In this document: in pieces, positions 17,268 to 27,000 of the stretch
Layout of the letters: each line of letters starts with the position of its first letter
Numbering within the stretch: position 1 is the stretch's first letter
Source: Acidimicrobiia bacterium
GTDB taxonomy: Bacteria > Actinomycetota > Acidimicrobiia > Acidimicrobiales > Bin134
Direction of reading: 5' to 3'
Length of the DNA stretch: 44,931 nucleotides
NCBI GenBank assembly: GCA_009842675.1
Contig: VYEX01000031.1
Location: 1-44,931, forward strand
Notes under the pieces: generated by a model
The model's database searches: none
Seen by the model: the letters and a program-made list of their open reading frames with translations, nothing else
What the model was told of the DNA's origin: nothing
Program-made: the position numbers and the translations under genes

Positions 17268-17981
17268 TCAGCTGTAGGCGCCTGCGGCGCGGAGGCGACG
17301 TTCGAGGTGGTGCTCCATGGCCGCGGTGGCTAGGTGGTCGACCTCGCCGGTGGCCGGCGATGGGGACAGCGCTAGGGCAGCGCTGAGACTGCCGCCCAGC
17401 ACCATGCGCATCAGCTCCAGCGCGTCGGGCGACAATGGCGACCCTCGGCGGCAGCTCCGACACAGCACCCCGCCGCTTCCGTAGTCAAAGGCCGCCAAGT
17501 CGTCGGTGGCCCCGCACGATGCGCATGCCTCCACCTCGGGTCCGACTCCATCGTGGACCAAGAGCTTGAGGTAGAAGGCCGGAACCACCAGAGCCGAGTC
17601 GCCCGCGTCTAGCGCCCGCAGCCCGCCCAGCAGCATCCGGTACAACGCGCCGTCGGACTCCCGGTCGACACCCACCCGGTCGACCGCCTCCAGCATGGCC
17701 ATGGCCTTGCCGAGGCGACCCAAGTCCTCCCGCACGGCGCGAAACTGGTCAACCGTCTCGGTTTGGGTCACCACATCGAGCTCGCTTCGACCCCGATGTA
17801 GTTGCAACTGCACGTGGCTGGTGGGCTCAAGGCGCCCCCCGAACCGGCTGCGGGTCTTGCGAACGCCCTTGGCCACCGCACGCACCTTGCCGTGCCCTCT
17901 GGTGCAAAACACCACGATGCGATCGGCCTCACCCAGCTTGTAGGTGCGCAGCACGATCCCCTGGTCCCGATAGAGGCTCAT
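17268..17981 (-). CDS. recO: DNA repair protein RecO
   Basis: Mediator of RecF-pathway recombination: binds SSB-coated single strands and helps load RecA. The 237-residue protein has an N-terminal OB fold ([21 protein letters not shown]...[21 protein letters not shown]), a helical middle and a C-terminal four-Cys zinc element (CASC...CRSC, about 153-177). The ATG at 17981 has GGAG about 8 bp upstream. The 80 bp before it hold two degraded copies of the gene start (separate entry). Upstream is uppS, the usual recO-uppS order in actinobacteria. Confidence 0.93.
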   Translation of the reverse strand: MSLYRDQGIVLRTYKLGEADRIVVFCTRGHGKVRAVAKGVRKTRSRFGGRLEPTSHVQLQLHRGRSELDVVTQTETVDQFRAVREDLGRLGKAMAMLEAVDRVGVDRESDGALYRMLLGGLRALDAGDSALVVPAFYLKLLVHDGVGPEVEACASCGATDDLAAFDYGSGGVLCRSCRRGSPLSPDALELMRMVLGGSLSAALALSPSPATGEVDHLATAAMEHHLERRLRAAGAYS

Positions 17982-18062
17982 CGGGGCAACTCCACAATTC
18001 CCTGGTTCCGGTACAGGCTCACCGCAACAAGCCTCTCACTCCTCAACCGGGCAGAGGCTCAT
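17952..18062 (-). repeat. Degenerate repeats of the recO start region
   Basis: The first 30 bases of recO (17952-17981) recur at 17993-18022 with about six changes, including a GTG in place of ATG; that copy would give MSLYRNQGIV then diverge and stop after 14 codons. A third, weaker copy (ATGAGCCTCTGCC) starts at 18062. Starts are spaced 41 and 40 bp. The copies are probably decayed tandem duplications; only the 17981 start opens the full recO frame. Confidence 0.65.
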
Positions 18063-18072
18063 GGTGCCCCCG

Positions 18073-18795
<723 letters not shown>

Positions 18796-18894
18796 ACCTG
18801 CACGGTACTCCCCCGCTAGCCCAATTTGTGTGCGGGAGAGGGCCTTCAATTCGGTTTCTCCCCAATTCTTCCATCGGCCACTAACGTCGAGGCG

Positions 18895-20778
18895 ATGCCG
18901 GAAATCGCCGCCGTGGACGAGGCCCTCGAAGCGGCTGTCTCGTCCCTGGAGGGCGGGGGCGAACGGCGGCCCGGACAGCGAGACATGTGCCATGCGGTGG
19001 CCGAGGCCATGGACAGAGGACGGCATTTGGTAGTGGCCGCTGGCACGGGAACCGGCAAGTCGATGGCCTACCTGGTGCCTTTAGTCCTGAGCCAGGGCCC
19101 TTCGGTAGTGGCCACCGCCACCAAGACCCTCCAAGACCAGTTGGTCGACAAGGACCTCCCCCAGCTCGCCGAGGCTTTAGGGCGACCGGTGCGATTTGCC
19201 GTTCTCAAAGGCCGGTCCAACTATCTGTGCCTCCAGCGGTTGGAGGAGCACCTCGAAGACGACCAGCTGAGCCTGGGAATCGCCGACGGTCCCAAGGCGG
19301 AGATAAACCGGCTGGCGGTCTGGGCCGGACGAACTGACACCGGCGACCGGGCCGAGCTGGACTTCGAGCCCTCCTCCGCGGCTTGGGACGCGCTCAGTGT
19401 GTCGGGCCGCGAATGCCCAGGGGCGCAACGCTGCCCGTCAGGTCCGGTCTGCTTCGCAGAGAAGGCCCGCCATCAGTCTGATGCGGCCGACGTAGTGGTG
19501 GTGAACACCCACCTCTACTGCCTGCACCTGTTCAGCGACAATCCGCTGTTGCCCGAGCACGAAACCGTGATAATCGACGAAGCCCACGGGCTGGAGGACA
19601 TTGTGTCCGACACCGCGGGACTGTCCTTGACTGGGGGACGGTTCGACGAACTGGCCCGCAGCATCCGGGCCGTGGTGGCCGAATCGGCCGCCGCTGGCGA
19701 CCTCGAGGACGCCGGCGTGCTCTTGCGAGAGACCCTGTCCCCGTTCAGGGACAAGCCACTGCCCTTCCCGCTGCCCGACGAGCTCCAGCGCGTGGCCGTC
19801 GTGACTCGGGGCCGGGTGGAACAGGCCCTCGTCGAATTGCGAGGGGTGCCCGACAATGCTCCCGGTGATGTCGCCCCCCGCAAGCTGCGAGCCATGCTGG
19901 CTGCTGGCGCCTTGGCTGAGGACTTGGCCCGAGCGGTGGAGGCCACACCCGCTGAGGTGGCCTGGGTATCGGGAACCGAGTCGGCGCCCGCGTGGCGGAT
20001 CGCCCCTGTCCAGCTCGGCGACCTGTTGACCGAGCATTTGTGGGATCACACCACCGCGGTGCTGACCAGTGCCACCATTCCCATGAACCTGGGCGAGGTG
20101 CTGGGACTCGACCCCGAAGAGCACGACGCCATCGACGTGGGCAGCCCGTTCGACTATGAGGCCAACGCCCTGCTCTATTGCGCCAAGCACCTGCCCGACC
20201 CCCGCAATCCCGGCTACGAGCCATCCCTGCACGAAGAGCTGGTCGCATTGATCGAGGCCGCCGGAGGCCGGACCCTGGCGCTGTTCACCAGCTACCGGGC
20301 CATGGACCGGGCCGCCGAGGTGCTCCGTGAGCAGCTCGAATTCGAGATCTACACCCAGCGCGACCTCCCCAAGCCCGAGCTGCTGAGGCGCTTCACCGCC
20401 GAGCTGGAGAGTTGCCTGTTCGCCACCATGAGCTTCTGGCAGGGGGTAGATGTGCCCGGCGAGTCGCTGTCGCTGGTGACAATCGACCGGCTGCCGTTCC
20501 CCCGGCCTGACGATCCCCTGTTGGAAGCCCGGCGGGAGCGTTACGGCAGCGATGCCTTCCGCCTCGTCGACCTGCCCCGGGCCGCCACTCGACTGGCTCA
20601 AGGAGCGGGGAGGCTGATCCGACGGGGCGACGACCGGGGTGTGGTGGCGGTGCTGGATTCCCGGATGGCCACCGCCGGGTACCGCTGGGAGCTGGTGCGC
20701 GCCCTGCCTCAGTTCCCCCGCACCGCCGAGCGGGACCGGGCCGTGACTCTGCTGCGGTCGATCCGCGACGGGGTCTGA
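18895..20778 (+). CDS. dinG: DinG-family ATP-dependent DNA helicase (XPD-like)
   Basis: Superfamily 2 5'-3' helicase involved in resolving R-loops, D-loops or replication blocks. The 627-residue protein has Walker A AGTGTGKS (49-56), DEAH box (IIDEAHGLED), and C-terminal motifs VI (GAGRLIRRGDDRGVV). Four Cys positions in the segment SNYLCLQR...CPGAQRCPSGPVC fit the iron-sulfur cluster of XPD/DinG proteins. I use the ATG at 18895; the frame is open to 18826 but that part overlaps the uppS promoter side and lacks family features. No exonuclease domain is fused, unlike Firmicute DinG. It converges on era. Confidence 0.92.
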   Translation: MPEIAAVDEALEAAVSSLEGGGERRPGQRDMCHAVAEAMDRGRHLVVAAGTGTGKSMAYLVPLVLSQGPSVVATATKTLQDQLVDKDLPQLAEALGRPVRFAVLKGRSNYLCLQRLEEHLEDDQLSLGIADGPKAEINRLAVWAGRTDTGDRAELDFEPSSAAWDALSVSGRECPGAQRCPSGPVCFAEKARHQSDAADVVVVNTHLYCLHLFSDNPLLPEHETVIIDEAHGLEDIVSDTAGLSLTGGRFDELARSIRAVVAESAAAGDLEDAGVLLRETLSPFRDKPLPFPLPDELQRVAVVTRGRVEQALVELRGVPDNAPGDVAPRKLRAMLAAGALAEDLARAVEATPAEVAWVSGTESAPAWRIAPVQLGDLLTEHLWDHTTAVLTSATIPMNLGEVLGLDPEEHDAIDVGSPFDYEANALLYCAKHLPDPRNPGYEPSLHEELVALIEAAGGRTLALFTSYRAMDRAAEVLREQLEFEIYTQRDLPKPELLRRFTAELESCLFATMSFWQGVDVPGESLSLVTIDRLPFPRPDDPLLEARRERYGSDAFRLVDLPRAATRLAQGAGRLIRRGDDRGVVAVLDSRMATAGYRWELVRALPQFPRTAERDRAVTLLRSIRDGV

Positions 20779-20793
20779 CCCACAGGTCGGGGC

Positions 20794-21732
20794 CTAGAGA
20801 TCGGGACTGGCCATGGACCCCGGTCCGTAGCCGAAGCGGTCGAGCATCTCGGGACGGCGCTGCCAGTTCTTCTCCACCCCCACGTGCAATTCGAGGAACA
20901 CGCCTTTGGGGAGCTGGGCTCGGGCCGCGGTGCCCACTTGCTTGAGCACCGAGCCCTTCTTGCCAATCACCATGGGCTTCTGCGACTCCCGCTCCACCAG
21001 GATCTCTACTTTGATGCGGGGCCACTCCCATTCGGTCACCGCCACGGTGATGGAGTGGGGCAGCTCCTCGTGGGTCACCGCGAGAAGCTGCTCCCGCACC
21101 AACTCGGCCACCCAGCGGGCCTCGGGCATGTCGCGCACCATTTCGGGCGGATACAGCGGCGGACCGGGGGGCATCAGCTCGCACAGCCGGTCCACCAAAG
21201 CGTTCACTCCCTTGCCGGTGCGAGCCGAAGTGGGAAAGTACTCAGCGAACCCGAGCTCGCCGGCCGCGGCCAGCTGGGCCACCACCTTTGATCGGGGGGC
21301 GGCGTCGGTCTTGGTCACCACCACGATGGAGTCAGGGCTGAGCCGCTCGGCGATGAAACGGTCGCCCCGGCCAAACGGACGGGTGGCGTCGATGCACAAG
21401 CACACCACGTCCACATCGTCGGCGGCGTCGGCCGCAGTGGCGTTGAGCCGCTCCCCCAGTGCCGTGCGGGGCTTGTGGATGCCAGGGGTGTCGACGAACA
21501 CCACCTGCACGGCTTCTCGATGCAATACCCCTCGCACGGCGTGACGGGTGGTTTGGGCCTTGTCGGACACGATGGCCACCTTGGTGCCCACGATGGCGTT
21601 CAACAGAGTGGACTTGCCCGAATTGGGCCGCCCCAGCAGGGTCACGAATCCCGACCGGAAGCCCTCCCACGGATTTTGACCTCCGAAGTCGCCGACTGCC
21701 TCGTCTGTCGGCGTGTCTACCTGCTCGGCCAC
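20794..21732 (-). CDS. era: GTPase Era
   Basis: Ribosome-assembly GTPase that binds the 3' end of 16S rRNA. The 312 residues comprise a GTPase domain with G1 GRPNSGKS (34-41), G3 DTPG, G4 TKTD, and a C-terminal KH domain (RIKVEILVERESQKPMVIGKKGSVLKQVG). I choose GTG 21732 because the longer frame upstream runs through the smpB start region and has no family match; a weak AGAGG lies upstream. It is divergent from smpB and convergent with dinG (15-bp gap). In many actinobacteria era sits in the ybeY-corC-era-recO-uppS row; here those genes are split over 20 kb by other genes and the island. Confidence 0.94.
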   Translation of the reverse strand: MAEQVDTPTDEAVGDFGGQNPWEGFRSGFVTLLGRPNSGKSTLLNAIVGTKVAIVSDKAQTTRHAVRGVLHREAVQVVFVDTPGIHKPRTALGERLNATAADAADDVDVVCLCIDATRPFGRGDRFIAERLSPDSIVVVTKTDAAPRSKVVAQLAAAGELGFAEYFPTSARTGKGVNALVDRLCELMPPGPPLYPPEMVRDMPEARWVAELVREQLLAVTHEELPHSITVAVTEWEWPRIKVEILVERESQKPMVIGKKGSVLKQVGTAARAQLPKGVFLELHVGVEKNWQRRPEMLDRFGYGPGSMASPDL

Positions 21733-21794
21733 GCCGACCAGGCTACCTCTCAATTGCCAGCGTCCTGCCCCTGCCGCCCGGGTACCGTGAGCAA

Positions 21795-22310
21795 ATGGCC
21801 GGGACCAAGCCGGGACCCAATAGCGAGCAGGAGCGCACCAAAATGGTGGCCACAAACCGCCGCGCCCGGCGGGATTTCGAGATCCTCGACGAGTACGAGG
21901 CCGGCCTGGTGCTGGTGGGTTCCGAAGTCAAGTCGCTGCGGGAATCCAAGGTGACGCTGGCCGAGTCGTATGCCCGTATGGCCGACGGTGAGTTGTGGCT
22001 CCAATCCCTGCACATCGCCCCCTACACCCATGCCAGCGGAGACGCGGGCCACGACCCCGACCGACCCAAGAAGCTGCTGTTGCACCGGGGCGAGCTCAAC
22101 CGCATCAAGGCCCGCCTCGAGCAGGACCGCCTCACCGTGGTGCCCCTATCGCTCTATTTCAAGCAGGGCCGGGCCAAGGTCCTGATTGGCATAGCCCGAG
22201 GCCGCCGTCGAGCTGACAAGCGCCAAGCCATCGCCGAACAAGACGCCCGCCGCGAAGCCCGCCGCGAGATGGGCCGAGCAGCCAAACCCAGGGGATCGCT
22301 GTCAGAGTGA
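21795..22310 (+). CDS. smpB: SsrA-binding protein SmpB
   Basis: Partner of tmRNA in trans-translation: places the alanyl-tmRNA in stalled ribosomes. The 171-residue protein shows the conserved core VATNRRARRDFEILDEYEAGLVLVGSEVKSLRESKVTLAESYARM and the basic, helix-forming tail (DKRQAIAEQDARREARREMGR) that enters the mRNA channel. ATG 21795 gives a short extra N-terminus; ATG 21843 would start directly before VATNRR. It lies 39 bp upstream of ssrA, the common arrangement. Confidence 0.95.
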   Translation: MAGTKPGPNSEQERTKMVATNRRARRDFEILDEYEAGLVLVGSEVKSLRESKVTLAESYARMADGELWLQSLHIAPYTHASGDAGHDPDRPKKLLLHRGELNRIKARLEQDRLTVVPLSLYFKQGRAKVLIGIARGRRRADKRQAIAEQDARREARREMGRAAKPRGSLSE

Positions 22311-22413
22311 GCCGGTATCATGGCAGGGCACCTTGACAACAGTGCACACGGGGCTGATCGGTTTCGACGTTGGGACCGGGGGCTGCGCTGTGCGACCCGA
22401 GTTGCTCAGACTC

Positions 22414-22467
22414 GCAAAACGGGGCAACCAACTAAGCGGCAAAGACCGTGAACTTCTCGCAGCCTGA
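22414..22467 (+). other. tmRNA tag reading frame (proteolysis tag)
   Basis: Starting at the GCA resume codon at 22414 the RNA encodes AKRGNQLSGKDRELLAA and a TGA stop. The end LLAA is close to the usual (A)LAA recognised by ClpXP. The resume codon is inferred from the typical GCA-AA start; the first codons could shift by one or two triplets, but the C-terminus is certain. Confidence 0.75.
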
Positions 22468-22714
22468 TCATTCTGGCCTAGAGAAGCACCGCGACCGGTA
22501 ACGGCACGCGGGGCCAGTCCATCGCAGCCCGGCAACAGAAGCGGTGGAGACAGTAGGGACAGACCACTGACGGCGGGAAAGACCGCTGGCTCCGGGGAAC
22601 AGACCCGGTGGCGGGCCCCCTAGCGGGGGCCACCCGACCCAGCGACGCAGCTGCCATCGACGCTGCACACCGGGAATGGTCGTATCACAGTCTGATCTCG
22701 CCCAGCGGACGGGG

Positions 22715-22736
22715 GTTCGATTCCCCCCAGCTCCAC
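22715..22736 (+). repeat. attL: 22-bp direct repeat in the ssrA 3' end
   Basis: The 22 bases from the T-loop to the discriminator region (GTTCGATTCCCCCC followed by AGCTCCAC) are repeated exactly at 33565-33586. The 3' end of tmRNA is a well-known target of tyrosine-recombinase elements, and integration that restores the gene leaves exactly this footprint. The flanking bases differ between the two copies. Confidence 0.88.
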
Positions 22737-22740
22737 CCAG

Positions 22741-22797
22741 GATTACGATATTGAGTAATTTTACTCAATATCGTAATCGGGCTGGTATACTGCGGAT
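22741..22797 (+). promoter_or_regulatory. Perfect 38-bp palindrome plus leaderless promoter of the island operon
   Basis: GATTACGATATTGAGTAA (22741-22758) and its exact reverse complement (22761-22778) are separated by two T bases. A good -10 box TATACT lies at 22786-22791 and the right arm of the palindrome covers the -35 zone. The ATG begins 7 bp after the -10, so transcription would start at or next to the start codon, giving a leaderless mRNA; no ribosome-binding site is present. The arrangement suggests a repressor, perhaps encoded by the operon itself, that blocks RNA polymerase. Confidence 0.7.
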
Positions 22798-24054
22798 ATG
22801 ACCGAATTTCGGCGTTCGCACGTCGACACGATTGTCAGCCGCTTATCGGAGCCTCCACAGCGGCTCATCGCGATCTTTGGCCCGCGCCAAACCGGCAAGA
22901 CCACCGCAGCGCGCCAGGCGCTCGCGCTCATCGAACTAGGGCACAGCTACGAGGCAATAGATGCCGCTGAGTCCAGTGCTGAGCCATGGCCAGCCTCCTC
23001 GGATGTCGACTATGCAGTCTTCGGGCCTGTTCAGAGGGATGCCCGATGGCTGGCGGAACTCTGGGAACGGTGCCGGCACCAAGCGTGGACCTCTCGGCAG
23101 GGATTCGTCTTGGTCCTCGACGAGATTCAGAAAATTGAACAGTGGTCGGAAGTGGTCAAGGGCCTCTGGGATGCTGACCGCGCTAGCGGTTGTCCCCTTC
23201 ATGTAGTTGTTCTCGGCTCGGCACCGCTTCTGATGCAGTCCGGATTGAACGAGAGTCTGGCTGGTCGGTTCGAGCCGATCAATGTCACTCACTGGTCATA
23301 CCCGGAGATGGCCGACGCGTTCGGCTTCAGCTTGGATGAGTACGTGTATTTCGGCGGATATCCGGGGGCTGCTCCCTTATCCCACGATCAGGAGCGTTGG
23401 AGCGCCTACATCCGCGGCGCGCTGGTTGAGCCCAACATCGAGCGTGACGTGCTCTCAATGACGAGGGTCGACAAGCCTGCCCTGCTCAAGCGGCTCTTCG
23501 AGATCGGAGCGCTCTATTCCAGCCAAATCATGTCGTTTAACAAGATGCTCGGTCATCTGCAAGATGCGGGGAACACCACCACCTTGACGAGGTATCTGGA
23601 CTTGCTTTCCCAGGCCGGGTTACTCACCGGCCTCTCTAAACACACCGAGCGTCCGGTATCAGCCAGGGCCTCGATACCGAAGCTGAATGTGCTCAACACC
23701 GCGCTGATGTCGGCCGCCTCCGGCTACTCCCTCGAACAGGCCCGAGCCTACCGCATGTTTTGGGGCCGTCTGGTCGAAAGCGCAGTGGGGGCGCACCTGG
23801 TCAACACAGCTTCGCCGAGCATCACCGTCAAGTACTGGAGAGACGGCAACCACGAAGTGGATTTCGTCCTCCAAAGGGGCCCGCACACGGTGGGAATCGA
23901 GGTCAAAAGCGGCCAGACACCGACTAGTCACCAGGGTCTCATGGAGTTCGAGCGCCGGTTCCAGCCACGGGCAACCGTCATCGTCGGAGACTCCGGCGTG
24001 CCACTCCACGAGTTCCTGTCCGAACCCGCCGACTACTGGTTCGAAGCGACATGA
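22798..24054 (+). CDS. AAA ATPase with DUF4143-type nuclease-like domain (island gene 1)
   Basis: The 418-residue protein has an AAA_14-like ATPase domain: Walker A GPRQTGKTT (28-36), Walker B LVLDE (105-109) and a sensor-1 region VLGSAPLLMQSGLNESLAGRFE (138-159). A winged-helix-like linker follows (about 225-310), then a C-terminal DUF4143-type domain with the PD-(D/E)xK-like pattern EVD...IEVK (Glu353, Asp355, Glu368, Lys370). Such ATPases are common in bacteria and archaea and poorly understood; mobile and defence contexts are frequent. It is the first gene of the island operon, apparently leaderless, and overlaps gene 2 by 4 bp. Whether the nuclease-like site is active or only binds DNA cannot be told. 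Function here is inferred. Confidence 0.88.
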   Translation: MTEFRRSHVDTIVSRLSEPPQRLIAIFGPRQTGKTTAARQALALIELGHSYEAIDAAESSAEPWPASSDVDYAVFGPVQRDARWLAELWERCRHQAWTSRQGFVLVLDEIQKIEQWSEVVKGLWDADRASGCPLHVVVLGSAPLLMQSGLNESLAGRFEPINVTHWSYPEMADAFGFSLDEYVYFGGYPGAAPLSHDQERWSAYIRGALVEPNIERDVLSMTRVDKPALLKRLFEIGALYSSQIMSFNKMLGHLQDAGNTTTLTRYLDLLSQAGLLTGLSKHTERPVSARASIPKLNVLNTALMSAASGYSLEQARAYRMFWGRLVESAVGAHLVNTASPSITVKYWRDGNHEVDFVLQRGPHTVGIEVKSGQTPTSHQGLMEFERRFQPRATVIVGDSGVPLHEFLSEPADYWFEAT

Positions 24055-27000
24055 GCAGCCCGGTTGCCCGCACCTGCACCGAGCTGGCCACGGACCGTGA
24101 CCCAAGCATCATTCTCTGCGAGCCCAAGCCGCTCAGTGCTTTCAGACAGTCTCAGGGGTTAGTCCTTCTGGGCGACGCCGGGTCAGGAAAAACCACTGAG
24201 CTTCAACAGGAATCGGAGGCGCTCGGCAACGCTGCCGTCTACTTGAGTGCCCGCCAATTCGCCCGGTCCGACGTGGACTCCCATCCCGACTGGCGAAACG
24301 TGGTCCTGTTCATCGACGGTCTCGACGAGATGCGGGCTGGAACAACCGACTCTCTGACCCCTATGGACCAAATCATCACAAAGCTTGAAAGCCTTGGACG
24401 GCCCAGCTTCCGCCTTTCCTGTCGAGAGGCCGACTGGCTGGGCACCAACGACCGCCAGAATCTATCCACTGTTTCACCTGATTCGCAGATCACGGTGCTG
24501 CGGCTCAACCCCCTCGATGATGACGCGATCATCAACCTGTTGAATTCACTTGACGGCTCCCGAGACGCCCAAGAATTCATCAACAAGGCCAGAGAGCGAG
24601 GTCTGGGCGCGGTGCTGCGCAACCCGCAGACGCTGTCACTGCTCGCCCAAGCGGTGGGCCCAGGTGGAGTGTGGCCCAAGAGCAGACAGGAGACCTTCGA
24701 GTTTGCCTGCCACAAGATGGCAGCTGAGCAAAACGAGGATCACCTGGAGAGAATTGATCACATGCCGTCGGATGTCGCCATGAATGCTGCCGGCTTCCTG
24801 TGTGCATTGCAGTTGCTTGCAGGCACCGAGGGGTACTCCTTGACCCCCCTCCTCGACGACCCCTTGTTCCCCTCCGTCGACGAGCTACTAGACCCGCCAG
24901 ACCAGCTGTCCCTCAGCAGTCTGAAGCGAGCCCTTGGCACACGGCTGTTCAGCGTTGCCGACGAGCGGAGAGTCAGACCGGTTCACCGACACGTCGCTGA
25001 GTTCTTGGGTGGTCGCTACCTGGCCAAGCTGATCAGAGGTGGCCTTCCGGCGAGCAGAGCGATGTCGCTGATGACCAGCCCCAGCGATAAACGAGTCGTC
25101 ACTGTGCTCCGGGGGCTGTCGGCCTGGCTGGCGGTACACAGCCGTGAGGCGCGCCCGCTGCTGACGAAGGCGGACCCGGTCGGCGTGGGCCTCTATGGCG
25201 ACATCGAAGGCCTTCTCCCCGACGAAAGGGTGCACCTGCTGGAATCGCTGGTCGAGTTCGCCAAACAGGGCCAACTCTTCGGCCACGAGAGAGCCGACGA
25301 CCGCGGTAGTTCGTACATAGGATCCACCGCTCAAGCATTCCGATCCCTCGCCTCGGAAGACATGGTTCCCGCCATCAAGGACCTGCTGGCCCAACCGGTC
25401 GCCGACGCCACTGATCACCGGATCGTTGGGTTCGTCCTTGAAGTGCTTGGCGAGGCCGACGAATCAGAATCGGAGTCGCTAGGTGAATTGACCGCCGACA
25501 TAGTAGGCGTCCTAGTCGACCCCTCACGACCAGCAGACCTAAAGGTCGCTGCCCTAGACGCCTACCTCCACCTCAGCTCTCCCGTCGAAGCCCAGACACA
25601 GATACTCCTGCGTCTCCTGGAAGAGACTCATGACGGTATTCACCACGACCCCCTGGACGAACTCCGAGGAGCCCTGCTTTCACACCTCTATCCTGTACAT
25701 CTCGCACCTAACCGCATTTGGCAATTCCTGGTTTCTCCGAACGAAAGGGACTTCATCGGGGGCCGCTTCTGGAAATTCCATAGGGAAACCCTCCTTGAGA
25801 AGAGCTCCGATCAACAGGTGGGCGAATTGCTCGACGCGTTGCACGAGACCGGCCTTCCCCCACTAGCCGACCAGACAGTTTCCGTAGTAGGCGCCTTATC
25901 GATCCAAGTTCTCGCTAAAGGTCTAGAGATGCAGGGCGACGACATCGAGCCGGCCCGTCTGTACAACTGGCTGTCCACCAACTCGCGTTCGCTGAGGCAC
26001 AACCCTCGGTCTAGAGAACCGCGGGATTACATCCAGGCGTGGCTTCAAGCCCGACCAGACACCCAAGAGGACGTCTATTTGACCTGGCTCAGGCATCAAC
26101 ACGTGAAGGGTGAATCAAGCCTCAAGTCGTTTTGGAGTTGCAATGCACTGAACGAGAGCTCCCCTCCCACTGATTTTGGGCTGTGGTGCCTTGAAATGGC
26201 AGTACAGCTTGAACACTCTGAGCCGCCTATTTCGCTGGCACTCTTGAACCAGGCATATCTGTCGTTGCAACAGCAGAGTGGCTCTCAGGGTCTGACTCTA
26301 GAAGTTATGAAGGAGCGGGTAGCCGGGCACAACAAGCTCGCCAACCGACTTGACGAACTGTGCATCCCGCCTCCGCCAAACGACGAGCTGAGCACATTTG
26401 AGCGCGAGATGCAGGATAGGAAAGCCGAATACGAGCAGGAGAAGCGTCAACGACAATCAGATTGGGCAGACTTGCTGCGTTCGCATGAAGACGAACTGCG
26501 AGACAACCGATTACCGCCTCACATTCTGAATGTATTGGCCAAGGCCTACTTCGCCCTATTCATTGAGGTGAGTCACGATGCACTCCCCCGTCACCGCATC
26601 AGCGAGTTCGTAGGAGGAGACCTCGACCTCGTGGACGCTGTAATGGCATCACTGCGAGACGCCATCTGGCGGGACGACCTTCCCGAGACCCACGAGACGA
26701 TCACATGGTCCTTTGAGTCAAAGCACTCATTCTTGGCCTTTCCGGTGCTAGCCAGCCTCGAACTGCTAGGCGCCCAACTCCCCGGTCTCGTCGACACCTG
26801 CGAGGATTCCAGCAAGCGCAAGGCCCTCGCCATTCACTACTGCATTCCAAGCCCGCTAGGGCATAGTGCTGCTTCCCAAATTCATGACCGATGGCTCCGG
26901 CAAGACCCCGATCTGGTTTTCGACGTCCTATTCCAGTGCGCGGCTGCTGCGCTGCGTGCCGGCGAAACCTACATCCCTGGCCTCAATGACCTTGACAACA

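Larger units (their letters stand above)
22350..22737 (+). ncRNA. ssrA: Transfer-messenger RNA (tmRNA)
   Basis: Rescues stalled ribosomes by acting as tRNA-Ala and then as mRNA for a degradation tag. The 5' end GGGGCUGAUCGGUUUCGACG is the universal tmRNA start, and its GGGGCUG pairs with CAGCUCC at 22728-22734 to close the acceptor stem. The T-arm GGGGG-TTCGATT-CCCCC is at 22711-22727. Hairpins in the 22560-22640 stretch (for example 22614-22620 with 22625-22631) are the pseudoknot region. The discriminator is A22735; the genome reads CCCA after it, so the terminal CCA is not perfectly encoded and may be added after transcription. The last bases double as an integration site (attL). A possible -10, TATCAT, is at 22316-22321. 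Confidence 0.95.

Noticed and set aside
19438..20601. 387-codon antisense frame within dinG
   Set aside because: Shadow frame without family features; the sense strand encodes helicase motifs throughout.
22333..22338. TTGACA upstream of ssrA as a -35 box
   Set aside because: A matching -10 would fall inside the mature tmRNA, so transcription would start too late. It is probably a chance match.
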